Assembly: GCF_030908245.1 (NCBI RefSeq)
Contig: NZ_JAVFJJ010000022.1
Span: 1-53,035, forward strand
Direction: 5' to 3'
Origin: Sinomonas sp. ASV322
Lineage (GTDB): Bacteria > Actinomycetota > Actinomycetes > Actinomycetales > Micrococcaceae
Length of the DNA: 53,035 nt
The translations under genes and the position numbers were made by a program. Within the stretch, counting starts at the first letter, position 1, and each line of letters opens with the position of its first letter. This document shows positions 1 to 7,881 of the stretch, one piece after another. Below the pieces are notes generated by a model. That model was given only the letters and a program-made list of their open reading frames with translations, was not told the origin of the DNA and did no database searches.

Positions 1-16
1 TTCGACTCACGCAAAG

Positions 17-1273
17 GTGCCTGCGATGTCTACCTCCGAAGCGGCCGTGGTGGCCGAGAAGAAGCCGAACGCGGTCTTCGCCACGCTCCAGCGGCTGGGC
101 CGCACCCTGATGCTGCCGATCGCGGTGCTGCCCGCGGCCGGGATCCTGCTCCGGCTCGGGCAGGCGGACCTGCTCGGGGCGATCCCGGGGTTCTCGGCCG
201 GGGCCGCGGTGATCTCCGCCGCCGGCAGCGCGGTCTTCTCCTGGCTGCCGCTGATCTTCGCCGTGGGCATCGCGATCGGCTGGGCGAAGAAGGCCGACGG
301 CTCCACCGCCCTGGCCGCCGTGGTCGGCTACATGGTCATCGACGGGGTCTTCAAGGCCATGTCCCCCGTGGTCCTGGCCGGCCAGGTCGACCCGGCCGGC
401 AAGCCCGCCGCGATCAACTACGGGGTCCTGGCCGGGATCATCGTGGGCCTGCTCTCGGCCGGGCTGTGGCAGCGGTTCTACCGCACCAAGCTCCCGGACT
501 TCCTCGGCTTCTTCTCCGGCCGCCGCCTCGTGCCCATCCTGACCTCCGTCACCTCCCTCGTGGTCGGGGTCGTCCTGTCCTTCCTGTACCCGCTGTTCAA
601 CGCCGCCCTGTCCTGGGTCGGGACCGCCGTGGCGTCCAACACCGTCGTCGGCGGCGGGGTCTACGGCTTCGCCAACCGCATGCTCATCCCCGCGGGCCTG
701 CACCACATCCTGAACTCCATGGTCTGGTTCCTCGTCGGGGACTACACCAACGCCGCCGGCACCCTCGTGCGCGGGGACCTGAACCGCTTCTTCGCCGGCG
801 ACCCGACCGCGGGGACCTTCATGACCGGCTTCTTCCCCATCATGATGTTCGGCCTGCCCGCCGCGGCCCTGGCCATCTGGCGCCACGCCAAGCCCTCCCA
901 GCGCAAGATCGTCGGCGGCATCATGCTCTCCACCGCCCTGACCGCGTTCCTGACCGGCATCACCGAGCCGATCGAGTACTCCTTCATGTTCGTCGCGTTC
1001 CCCCTCTACATCATCCACGCCGCCCTCACCGGGACCTCCCTGGCCCTGGTGAACCTCCTGGGCATCCACGACGGCTTCACCTTCTCCGCCGGCCTGATCG
1101 ACTTCATCCTGAACTTCGGCAAGGCCCACAACGCCTGGCTCCTGATCCCCATCGGCCTCGCCTACGCCGCCATCTACTACTTCCTCTTCTCCTTCGTCAT
1201 CAAACGCTGGAACCTGCGCACCCCCGGCCGCGAAGACGACGAAGTCACCATCGAAACCCAAGCAGCCAAATAA
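17..1273 (+). CDS. PTS transporter subunit EIIC (glucose/N-acetylglucosamine type)
   Basis: This is a 418-residue polytopic membrane protein of the glucose/GlcNAc EIIC family, which carries the sugar across the membrane while EIIB phosphorylates it. Visible family marks are the N-terminal stretch LMLPIAVLPAAGILLRLG, the GLHHILNS segment near residue 228 and the diagnostic GITEPIEYSF loop near residue 314. It has no EIIB or EIIA domain, so those must be encoded elsewhere, possibly just upstream of the window. The start is uncertain: GTG at 17 gives MPAMSTS, ATG at 26 is an alternative, and the frame is open to the window edge. GlcNAc is the likelier sugar from overall resemblance to NagE, but glucose cannot be excluded. 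Confidence 0.9.
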   Translation: MPAMSTSEAAVVAEKKPNAVFATLQRLGRTLMLPIAVLPAAGILLRLGQADLLGAIPGFSAGAAVISAAGSAVFSWLPLIFAVGIAIGWAKKADGSTALAAVVGYMVIDGVFKAMSPVVLAGQVDPAGKPAAINYGVLAGIIVGLLSAGLWQRFYRTKLPDFLGFFSGRRLVPILTSVTSLVVGVVLSFLYPLFNAALSWVGTAVASNTVVGGGVYGFANRMLIPAGLHHILNSMVWFLVGDYTNAAGTLVRGDLNRFFAGDPTAGTFMTGFFPIMMFGLPAAALAIWRHAKPSQRKIVGGIMLSTALTAFLTGITEPIEYSFMFVAFPLYIIHAALTGTSLALVNLLGIHDGFTFSAGLIDFILNFGKAHNAWLLIPIGLAYAAIYYFLFSFVIKRWNLRTPGREDDEVTIETQAAK

Positions 1274-1314
1274 CCCCAACCCACCACAGAGACCACACCC
1301 ACAGCGCAACCCCC

Positions 1315-1338
1315 CGGCGGGCCCCGACGGGCCCGCCG
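1315..1338. terminator. GC-rich hairpin after the PTS gene
   Basis: A perfect 10-bp inverted repeat (CGGCGGGCCC and GGGCCCGCCG) with a 4-nt loop lies between the EIIC stop and cutC. There is no T-tract. It is probably an intrinsic-like terminator or RNA-stabilising stem at the 3' end of the PTS transcript. Confidence 0.5.
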
Positions 1339-1367
1339 CCCGCCCGCACAGGAAGCCGCCACACCCC

Positions 1368-2129
1368 ATGACGATCGATCTCGAACTCGCCGTCCAAGAC
1401 CTCGACGGCGTCCTGACGGCGCGCGCCGTCGGCGCAACGCGGGTGGAGCTGTGCGCCGCGCTCGGCGCGACCGGCGGCATCACGCCGAGCCTCGGCACGA
1501 TCCGTGTGGCGGTCGAGACCGGGCTCCCGGTCCACGTCCTCGTCCGTCCGCGCCCCGGATCCTTCGTCTACACGGAGGATGAGGCCGCCGTGGCCGAGGC
1601 CGACATCGAGGCGGCCCTGCGCGCGGGCGCGGCCGGCGTCGTCGTCGGGGCGCTGACCCCACACGGAACGATCGACGCGCGGGCGCTTGCGCGGTTCGTT
1701 GCCGCGGCCCGCGACGCAGCCCCGCACGCCGAGGTGACGTTCCACCGCGCGATTGATACCGCGATCGCGGGCGGCAACGATCCCGAGGGGCTGCTCGAGA
1801 CACTGGGCCATGCAGGTGTCGACCGGATCCTCACGAGCGGCGGCGCGACGGACTGGCGTCATGGGCTGCCGGTCCTCCGCCGGCTGGTAGCCGCGGCGCA
1901 TAGCCACGTTGACCGGGTCGAGGTCATGGCCGGCGGAGGCGTGCGCCTCGGCGACCTGCCGACGCTCCTTGACGCAGGCGTCGACGCAGTCCACGTTTCG
2001 GCCAAGCAGTCGGTCAACCCCAGCGGAGTGCGAGCGGCACCGGGCCAGGGCCTGCCCGACTACGAGTCGACTGACCGCGTCCTCGCGGGAAGGATCGCCG
2101 CCGCGCTCCCGCTCCGAACGCGCGCGTAG
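1368..2129 (+). CDS. cutC: Copper homeostasis protein CutC
   Basis: This is a 253-residue TIM-barrel protein of the CutC family, the usual length for the family. It opens with a short beta strand followed by GATRVELCAALGATGGITPS, the typical CutC start, and carries the conserved VTFHRAIDT segment, then RILTSGG and VEVMAGGGV, which are the phosphate-like-loop strands of the barrel. CutC proteins were linked to copper tolerance in E. coli, but their biochemical role is not settled. In actinobacteria cutC often sits beside sugar PTS or GlcNAc genes, as here, so a role in carbohydrate metabolism is plausible. It starts 94 bp after the EIIC stop and lies beyond a hairpin, so it may have its own transcript. 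Confidence 0.88.
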   Translation: MTIDLELAVQDLDGVLTARAVGATRVELCAALGATGGITPSLGTIRVAVETGLPVHVLVRPRPGSFVYTEDEAAVAEADIEAALRAGAAGVVVGALTPHGTIDARALARFVAAARDAAPHAEVTFHRAIDTAIAGGNDPEGLLETLGHAGVDRILTSGGATDWRHGLPVLRRLVAAAHSHVDRVEVMAGGGVRLGDLPTLLDAGVDAVHVSAKQSVNPSGVRAAPGQGLPDYESTDRVLAGRIAAALPLRTRA

Positions 2130-2176
2130 CCTCGCGTGCCGAGTGCCCTCGACGGGGCTCGTGCGCGACGAGCGGT

Positions 2177-2899
2177 TCAGTCGCGTCCGGCTTCGATGAG
2201 CTTCTCCGCAGTGTATGCGGGCCTCGTGAGCAGCACTTCGTGGCTGCCCTCCATGCCGACTAGCCGGAAGACGCCGAGCCGATTCGACAGCCGCGGGTGA
2301 CGGCCCCATTCGCCTTGGGTGATGTCGTTGTCGTCGTACGGGTTCAGGTAGGTGAATGCCTGTGGAACATTCTCCCAGCCGGTCATGTCAGCCGGGTCGG
2401 TAAATGCTCCATACGGCTGAGGACGCAGAACGCGGTGGACGTCGCGGGCATGCTCCGCGCTGCCGTCGTTGAAGAAGCCGTCGCGCCAGACAGGGAAGGG
2501 AAGCACGACAGATCCGTCGCCCCGCTCGTCCGCACTGGCCTGGAGCGCAGCGCGCAGATGCGGAGGCACTTCGTCGACAAGCGCCTTGCCATGTTCGGGG
2601 ACGAACGCCGCGAAATAGACGAGTCGACGGATACGATGGGGCAGTTCGATCGCCACACGGGAAATCAGGTAGCCGCCCCAACTGTGCCCGACCAGGACGA
2701 TGTCATCGAGGTCGTGCGCCCGGATGTACTCGATGATGGGATTCGCCGCGCCGCGAAGGTCAACGTGCTTGTCATCGTCGGGGCCGAGGCCACCTGCCGT
2801 CGGCGTATGAACCTCGTGGCCGGCAGCCTCCAGATGAGCCCGTACGGGGTCCCAGAGCTCGCCGTAGTGCCACGCACCGTGCACAAGAACAAATTTCAT
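2177..2899 (-). CDS. Alpha/beta hydrolase (esterase-like)
   Basis: This is a 240-residue soluble alpha/beta hydrolase. The N-terminal LVHGAWHYG (about residues 5-13) is the oxyanion-hole HG motif, GHSWGG (71-76) is the nucleophile elbow with Ser73, and GSHEVLL near the C-terminus supplies the catalytic His220. The small size and HGAWH start resemble the EstC, plant methylesterase and hydroxynitrile-lyase-like subgroup. The substrate cannot be read from sequence. It is convergent with cutC and lies downstream of, and on the same strand as, an AraC regulator 112 bp away, which makes that regulator a likely controller. Confidence 0.85.
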   Translation of the reverse strand: MKFVLVHGAWHYGELWDPVRAHLEAAGHEVHTPTAGGLGPDDDKHVDLRGAANPIIEYIRAHDLDDIVLVGHSWGGYLISRVAIELPHRIRRLVYFAAFVPEHGKALVDEVPPHLRAALQASADERGDGSVVLPFPVWRDGFFNDGSAEHARDVHRVLRPQPYGAFTDPADMTGWENVPQAFTYLNPYDDNDITQGEWGRHPRLSNRLGVFRLVGMEGSHEVLLTRPAYTAEKLIEAGRD

Positions 2900-3011
2900 G
2901 GGGTGCTCCCTCTATCTCAGACCACTTGGTCCAGACAGCGTGCCCCGGCGCATGACCTGTCAGCTATCGGAGAAGCGCACCGTCGATATCGGATTCGCGA
3001 ACAAGGCCGCG

Positions 3012-4004
3012 CTAGCGCTTTCCCGCGAGCACCGCGGACGGCGCGACGCCGAAACGCGATTTGAACGCCGCCGAGAACTCCCCCAGATGAAAGAACCCGT
3101 ACCGTAGCGCGACCTCGGTCACGGTGGTGTCCGGTTGAGCCGCCGACAGCAGATCGCCATAGGCACGCTCAAGACGCTGGACTCGAAGCCACGTACCGGG
3201 CGTCGCATCGAGTTCGCGGCGAAAGGCCATCTGAAGCGCACGCAGGCTCACACCGCAATGCCTCGCCACCGAGGCGAGACTGATCGGCTCGCCGAGATGC
3301 GCGAGCATATAACCTTGCGCGCTTCGGACATGGCGAGACGGGCACGACCGCGCGCGACCGCCGTCGTCCGATGCGATGCGAGCCGAATGCGGCAGCAGGA
3401 GGGTCTCGATAATCAGCTCTTCGAGGCGAGTCCCGAGCCGCGAATCACCCACTGACCCAACGAGCTGAGGCACGTTCGTTGCAGTCTCCAGAAGCCCCAC
3501 GAGAAATGCGGTGGGCTCGCCAAGGGAGAGCGGAAGGTCAACGCGGACGGACGAGCCGGTTCCCCAGAGGTCGCGGGCAACCTCCTCGACCCTCTGGCGC
3601 CCGAGCCGGAGCACGAGCTGATCGAAGTCGCTGTCGATCTCAAAGCGGAACCGTTCGTAGGGCCCTACCACCACGCCCTGTCCCGGCCGGGCCTCTGCCG
3701 CAAGCGCTCCGTACGCAAAAATCGCGCGACCTGCGAGCGGGAGCGAGATGAGAAACGTGTCCTCTTCGGGTGCGGCCGGCTCAACCGCGACCTCCGCACC
3801 GTAGCGCAGCCGGTTGAGGGACATCGGACCTGCCTCGAGGTGCGCAAGACGCGTGGCAAGCCGCGCCCCGCGATCCCGGATGCGCAGGGCATGCGGCCTC
3901 AGGGTTCGAGTGCACGCTTCGACAACCTCATCGAGATCGCTGCACGAGGCGAGGATCTGCCGATCCGAGCCGTCGAGGCAATCGGCTATGCGTGTCAGGG
4001 TCAT
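3012..4004 (-). CDS. AraC-family transcriptional regulator
   Basis: This is a 330-residue regulator. The C-terminal 100 residues (about 227-330) hold the two-helix-turn-helix AraC domain, including SLASVARHCGVSLRALQMAF and VTEVALRYGFFHLGEFSAAF. The N-terminal 200 residues resemble the cupin-like ligand-binding domain of AraC/XylS regulators of aromatic catabolism (AraC-binding-like). I chose ATG at 4004 because it has a GGGAGG ribosome site directly upstream; a longer open frame reaching 4466 runs across the divergent promoter and is not credible. It is divergent from the transporter at 4218 and upstream of the hydrolase on its own strand, so it could control either. It shares a 213-bp intergenic region with the catabolic operon. 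Confidence 0.88.
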   Translation of the reverse strand: MTLTRIADCLDGSDRQILASCSDLDEVVEACTRTLRPHALRIRDRGARLATRLAHLEAGPMSLNRLRYGAEVAVEPAAPEEDTFLISLPLAGRAIFAYGALAAEARPGQGVVVGPYERFRFEIDSDFDQLVLRLGRQRVEEVARDLWGTGSSVRVDLPLSLGEPTAFLVGLLETATNVPQLVGSVGDSRLGTRLEELIIETLLLPHSARIASDDGGRARSCPSRHVRSAQGYMLAHLGEPISLASVARHCGVSLRALQMAFRRELDATPGTWLRVQRLERAYGDLLSAAQPDTTVTEVALRYGFFHLGEFSAAFKSRFGVAPSAVLAGKR

Positions 4005-4069
4005 TCGCACCTCCCCATCACACCAACTGCGGCCACCTGTTTCCACCGCGAAAATTCTCCCCACGATCA

Positions 4070-4099
4070 TAGACAATCTGTATACAGCTCGTCTACAGT
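4070..4099 (+). promoter_or_regulatory. Promoter with GntR-type palindromic operator
   Basis: A perfect 10-bp palindrome CTGTATACAG occupies 4078-4087. Its core TGTATACA is the classic operator of FCD-type GntR regulators (VanR/FadR group). It lies between a possible -35 (TAGACA, 4070-4075) and a possible -10 (TACAGT, 4094-4099), 18 bp apart. Repressor binding would block the promoter of the operon that begins at 4218 and contains its own FCD/GntR gene at 5650. The promoter boxes are weak matches; the palindrome is exact. Confidence 0.6.
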
Positions 4100-4217
4100 G
4101 TGAATGCAGTCGCGATCCGCCCTCACGGGACCGCCAGCACAGGGATCGCCACCGCCGTCGATCACTGCCCTTCCTTCCTTTCCTTCCCCCAGCCTTCCGT
4201 CCGAGTCGGAGGAACCC

Positions 4218-5576
4218 ATGACCAACCTGACCCAAGAGCACGTCGGCACCCGAAAGCACACGAGCATGCCCGCGGTCGCGGCGTCCAGCCTCGCCGGCAC
4301 CGCCGTCGAGTGGTACGACTTCTTCCTCTACGGCACCGCCGCAGCGCTCGTCTTCAACAAGCTCTACTTCCCCGTCTCCGACTCGTTCGTGAGCACGATG
4401 CTTGCCCTCGGCACGTTCGCGGCCGGCTTCCTCGTCCGCCCGCTGGGCGCGCTCGTGCTGGGCCACTTCGGGGATCGGCGCGGCCGCAAGTCGACGCTCG
4501 TCGCAAGCCTCCTCCTCATGGGCATCGCGACCGCGCTCATCGCCGTCATCCCGCCCTACGCGGCGATCGGCATGGCGGCGCCGCTCATCCTCCTGTTCCT
4601 CCGCCTCGTCCAGGGCTTCGCCCTCGGCGGCGAATGGGGCGGGGCCGTCCTGCTCGTGTCCGAATACAGCGACACGAGCACGAAGCGGGCATTCTGGGCC
4701 TCGTGGCCCAACGTCGGGCCGCCACTCGGCAACCTCCTGGCCGCCGGCGTCCTTGCAGTGCTCTCCGCGACGATGCCGCAGGCCGCGTTCCTCGGGTGGG
4801 GATGGAGGATCGCCTTCGGCCTCTCCGCCGTCCTCGTCATCATCGGGCTCGTGCTGCGGCTCTACGTCCAGGAGACGCCGCTCTTCGCGGCGTCACAGGC
4901 AAAAGCACACAGCCAGCGGGCCCAGCATGCGCAGCAGGGCAAACTCCCGCTCGCCATCCTCTTCCGACGGAATTGGCGGGAAATCCTCATCGCGGCAGGC
5001 TGCCGAATGGGCGAGAACGCGGGTTTCTACATTTATTCGCTGTTCATCATCACCTACCTCGGCGAGGCCCTGAAGGTCGACAAGCAGCTGGGGCTCAACG
5101 CCGTCATGATCGGCCAAGGCGTGGCCGTCGTCGCAATCCCCGCGCTCGCGGTCCTCGCCGACAGGATCGGCCGGAAGCCGATCTATCTCGGCGCCTCGAT
5201 CGCAACCGTCGTCTGGGCCTTCGCCTTCTTTGCGCTCCTCGACACGCGCCAGCCGGGCCTCATCGTGCTCGCGGCCGTCGGCGGGCTCCTCATCTTCGCC
5301 GCGTACAGCTCGGTGATCGGCGCCTTCTTCTCGGAGCTGTTCCCGACCGATGTCCGCTACAGCGGGACGTCGGTGGCCTACAACCTCGCCTCGCTCGTGG
5401 CCGGCTCGTTCGCCCCGCTCATCGCCCTTGCGCTCTATCACGCGTTCGGCACCGGAATGGCCATCGGCGTCTACCTCGCCGCCATGGGCGCCATCTCGAT
5501 CGTCTCCGTGCTCTTCGCGAAGGAGACACGGGACGTGAAGCTGAGCGACCTCGACACGGCTCGCGTACCGTCGTGA
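4218..5576 (+). CDS. MFS transporter, metabolite:H+ symporter (MHS) family
   Basis: This is a 452-residue, 12-helix transporter. The start SLAGTAVEWYDFFLYGTAAALVF and the loop-2 motif GDRRGRKSTL are typical of the MHS branch of the major facilitator superfamily (shikimate, alpha-ketoglutarate, proline/betaine, dicarboxylate transporters). The second GxxxDRxGRKP motif, as ADRIGRKPIYLG, sits mid-protein after the central loop. ATG at 4218 is chosen for its GGAGG site; an in-frame ATG at 4104 would add an implausible Ser/Pro-rich leader lying in the promoter. It is the first gene of the operon running to the flavin reductase, so it probably imports the organic-acid-like or heterocyclic substrate of that pathway. 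Confidence 0.9.
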   Translation: MTNLTQEHVGTRKHTSMPAVAASSLAGTAVEWYDFFLYGTAAALVFNKLYFPVSDSFVSTMLALGTFAAGFLVRPLGALVLGHFGDRRGRKSTLVASLLLMGIATALIAVIPPYAAIGMAAPLILLFLRLVQGFALGGEWGGAVLLVSEYSDTSTKRAFWASWPNVGPPLGNLLAAGVLAVLSATMPQAAFLGWGWRIAFGLSAVLVIIGLVLRLYVQETPLFAASQAKAHSQRAQHAQQGKLPLAILFRRNWREILIAAGCRMGENAGFYIYSLFIITYLGEALKVDKQLGLNAVMIGQGVAVVAIPALAVLADRIGRKPIYLGASIATVVWAFAFFALLDTRQPGLIVLAAVGGLLIFAAYSSVIGAFFSELFPTDVRYSGTSVAYNLASLVAGSFAPLIALALYHAFGTGMAIGVYLAAMGAISIVSVLFAKETRDVKLSDLDTARVPS

Positions 5577-5649
5577 GCCACAGGGTGCCCCGCCGCGGCG
5601 AGGCTGCGCCGGGCACCGCCAAGACCATCCAGGAGAACCGAGGACAACG

Positions 5650-6324
5650 ATGAGCATCTTCCAGAAGCCCGCCCAGACGGCGCCGGAGACCGCCTACCTC
5701 TGGCTGAGGCAGGAGATCTCATCCCTTCCGTGGGATCAAGAGGCGTTCCTGAGCGAGAACTCGATCGCCGAAGCATCGGGCATCTCGCGCACCCCGGTCC
5801 GCGAGGCGCTCCTCCGCCTCGAGGCCGCGGGCCTCGTCCGCCGGGTTCCGCACAAGGGGGCCTTCGTTCCCGCGCTCACGGGCCAGGACATCGACGCCAT
5901 GATGGAGGTCCGCCGCGTCATCGAGGACTGGGCGGCGCGCAAGGTCACCGCCGCAGGGCTGCCGGGACCGGAGCTTGAGGAGTTCCTCGAGCAGCAGGCC
6001 GCGGCGCTCGGCGATCCGGTCGCGTTCATCGAGCGCGACATCCGCTTCCACCAGTGCATCGTCGCGGCGGCGGGCAACCCGGTCTTCGAAGAGGTCTACG
6101 AGTCCCAGCGGTTCAAGCAGCTCCGTATGGGCGTGAAGGCCATCCTCGACAGCGACGGCCGGAGCGATCACGTGGTCGCAGAGCATCGCGCGATCGTCGA
6201 GGCGATCCGCAGCGGCGACCCCGAGCGCGCCTCGGCCGCGATCCGTGGCCACCTCGACACCACTCTCACGGTGCTCAAGGCCCCGCGCACCCCCAGTCCG
6301 ACCCCACCGATCGCGGCGCCCTGA
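5650..6324 (+). CDS. GntR/FCD-family transcriptional regulator
   Basis: This is a 224-residue regulator. Residues 10-75 form the winged helix: SENSIAEASGISRTPVREAL is the signature of GntR helix-turn-helix domains. The rest is the all-helical FCD ligand domain with the metal or carboxylate-binding pattern (about D-x3-H in ERDIRFHQ, then H in VVAEHRAIV and H in IRGHLDT). FCD members usually sense carboxylic acids. It is second in the catabolic operon with a GAGGA ribosome site. The perfect TGTATACA palindrome in the operon promoter is the expected target, suggesting autoregulated repression relieved by a pathway metabolite. Confidence 0.92.
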   Translation: MSIFQKPAQTAPETAYLWLRQEISSLPWDQEAFLSENSIAEASGISRTPVREALLRLEAAGLVRRVPHKGAFVPALTGQDIDAMMEVRRVIEDWAARKVTAAGLPGPELEEFLEQQAAALGDPVAFIERDIRFHQCIVAAAGNPVFEEVYESQRFKQLRMGVKAILDSDGRSDHVVAEHRAIVEAIRSGDPERASAAIRGHLDTTLTVLKAPRTPSPTPPIAAP

Positions 6325-6358
6325 CGGGCCGCGGAGACCAATCACCAAGGAGCAACGC

Positions 6359-7156
6359 ATGGACATCTCCCTCGTCCAGCTGTCCAGCCCGGACAGCGAG
6401 ACGCAGGCGGAGCGCATCGACCGCGCCGAAGCCATCCTGCGCGCCCAGGCCGGGGCGGACCTCATGGTCCTCCCCGAGTTGTGGAGCGCGGGCTACTTCC
6501 ACTTCGACCAATACCCCGACCTCTCGGAGACCCTCGAGGGAGGCGCCACGGTGGCGATGTGCGCCGCCGTCGCCCGTGATCTTCGGGCCCACGTCCACGT
6601 GGGAAGCATCGTCGAGCGCGCGGCGCACGGCGCCCTCCGCAACACGTCCGTGCTCCTCGGTCCGGACGGCAGCGTTGTCCACGAGTACTCGAAGATCCAC
6701 GTCTTCGGCTACCAGTCCCTCGAGGCCGGGCTCCTCACGCCCGGCGCGTCGCTCCCGGTCGCGGCTGCGCCGTTCGGCCGCGTTGCGGGAATCACGTGCT
6801 ACGACCTCCGGTTCCCCGGGCTGTGGTCTGAGCTGAGCGTGCGCGGCGCAGAGATCGTCATCGTCCCCGCGGCGTGGCCGGCCGCGCGCCGCGAACACTG
6901 GCGGCTCCTGACGTCAGCTCGCGCCGTCGAACATCAGGTCTTTGTGCTCGCGTGCAATGCCGCGGGAGTCCAGGAGGGCGTTGAGCTTGGCGGCGCGAGC
7001 CGCGTCGTCGATCCCACCGGCCGCGTCCTCGCCGAAGCGGGCGACGGCGACGAGGTGCTCCGCGCGTCCATCGACCCGAGCCTTGTCCAGACCACGCGAG
7101 ACGAGTTCCCGGTCATCGCGGACCGGCTCCCCGACTACGCGAGCCTCTCGCACTGA
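6359..7156 (+). CDS. Nitrilase-superfamily amidohydrolase
   Basis: This is a 265-residue carbon-nitrogen hydrolase. The Glu-Lys-Cys triad is visible: VLPELW (Glu near residue 39), EYSKIHVFG (Lys) and GITCYDLRFP (Cys). The length and motifs fit the omega-amidase/Nit2-like or C-N amidase branches rather than true nitrilases, so it likely hydrolyses an amide, formamide or carbamoyl group. ATG at 6359 follows AAGGAG. It sits between the regulator and the DUF2848 gene in the catabolic operon, implying that the substrate releases or contains an amide nitrogen during breakdown. Confidence 0.88.
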   Translation: MDISLVQLSSPDSETQAERIDRAEAILRAQAGADLMVLPELWSAGYFHFDQYPDLSETLEGGATVAMCAAVARDLRAHVHVGSIVERAAHGALRNTSVLLGPDGSVVHEYSKIHVFGYQSLEAGLLTPGASLPVAAAPFGRVAGITCYDLRFPGLWSELSVRGAEIVIVPAAWPAARREHWRLLTSARAVEHQVFVLACNAAGVQEGVELGGASRVVDPTGRVLAEAGDGDEVLRASIDPSLVQTTRDEFPVIADRLPDYASLSH

Positions 7157-7197
7157 TTCTCCTCACGACCACTTCAATGACGAACGGAGCCGCACGA

Positions 7198-7881
7198 GTG
7201 CAGACCGACATCCAGACCCTCGCGTTCACGATCGCGGGAACGGGCGAGACCATCGTTCTCGACGACTTCACCGCGATCGTCGCCGGGTACACAGGCAGGG
7301 ACGCGGCCGCCGTCCAGCACCATATCGACGAACTCGCCGCGATCGGCGTCGCGCCGCCGCCCGAGGTCCCCATGTTCTACCCGGTCGAAAGCTCCTCGGT
7401 GAGCACGGCGCCGTCGTTCGCCGTTGCCGGAGCGGAGACCTCGGGCGAGATCGAGCCTCTCTACATCCGCCATGGCGGCCGTTACTACCTCGGCATCGCC
7501 TCGGACCATACGGATCGCCGGCTCGAGACCGTCGACATCGGCGACTCGAAGCGGGCCTGCCCCAAGCCGGCCTCGCGCGCCGTCGTCCCCGTGCCCGATC
7601 TCGACGCGCTCTCGCTCGACGGCGCGCGGGCACGCTCGTGGGTCGACGGGCGCCTCTACCAGGACGGCACGCTCGACGGCCTGCGGACGCCGGCCGACGT
7701 CGTCGAACGCTTCCTCGCGCGCACCGGCCTCGGTGACCGCGACTTCGTGTGCCTCGGCGGGACGCTCCCGCTCATCGGGGGCGAGTTCGCCTACGGGGCC
7801 GAATGGCGCCTCGAGCTCGCCCTCGCCGACGGCACGACCCTCGACCACACGTACACCATCACGAAGGGAAACCAGCCATGA
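7198..7881 (+). CDS. DUF2848 family protein (fumarylacetoacetase-fold-like, function unproven)
   Basis: This is a 227-residue protein matching the DUF2848 family by pattern: IVAGYTGRD near the start, a HIDELAAIGVAPPPEVPMFY segment, the conserved GIASDHTDRRLE and a late GGTLPLI. Members are found with catabolic genes and are thought to resemble fumarylacetoacetate hydrolase-like enzymes, but no reaction is established to my knowledge. The GTG start at 7198 is favoured by GGAG 8 nt upstream; ATG at 7177 would add seven residues with a poor ribosome site. Its stop overlaps the next start by 4 bp (ATGA), so it is translationally coupled to the monooxygenase. Confidence 0.8.
   Translation: MQTDIQTLAFTIAGTGETIVLDDFTAIVAGYTGRDAAAVQHHIDELAAIGVAPPPEVPMFYPVESSSVSTAPSFAVAGAETSGEIEPLYIRHGGRYYLGIASDHTDRRLETVDIGDSKRACPKPASRAVVPVPDLDALSLDGARARSWVDGRLYQDGTLDGLRTPADVVERFLARTGLGDRDFVCLGGTLPLIGGEFAYGAEWRLELALADGTTLDHTYTITKGNQP

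Noticed and set aside
4005-4466. N-terminal extension of the AraC gene
   Set aside because: The extra 154 residues cover the divergent promoter and the transporter start and are low complexity; ATG 4004 has a good ribosome site.
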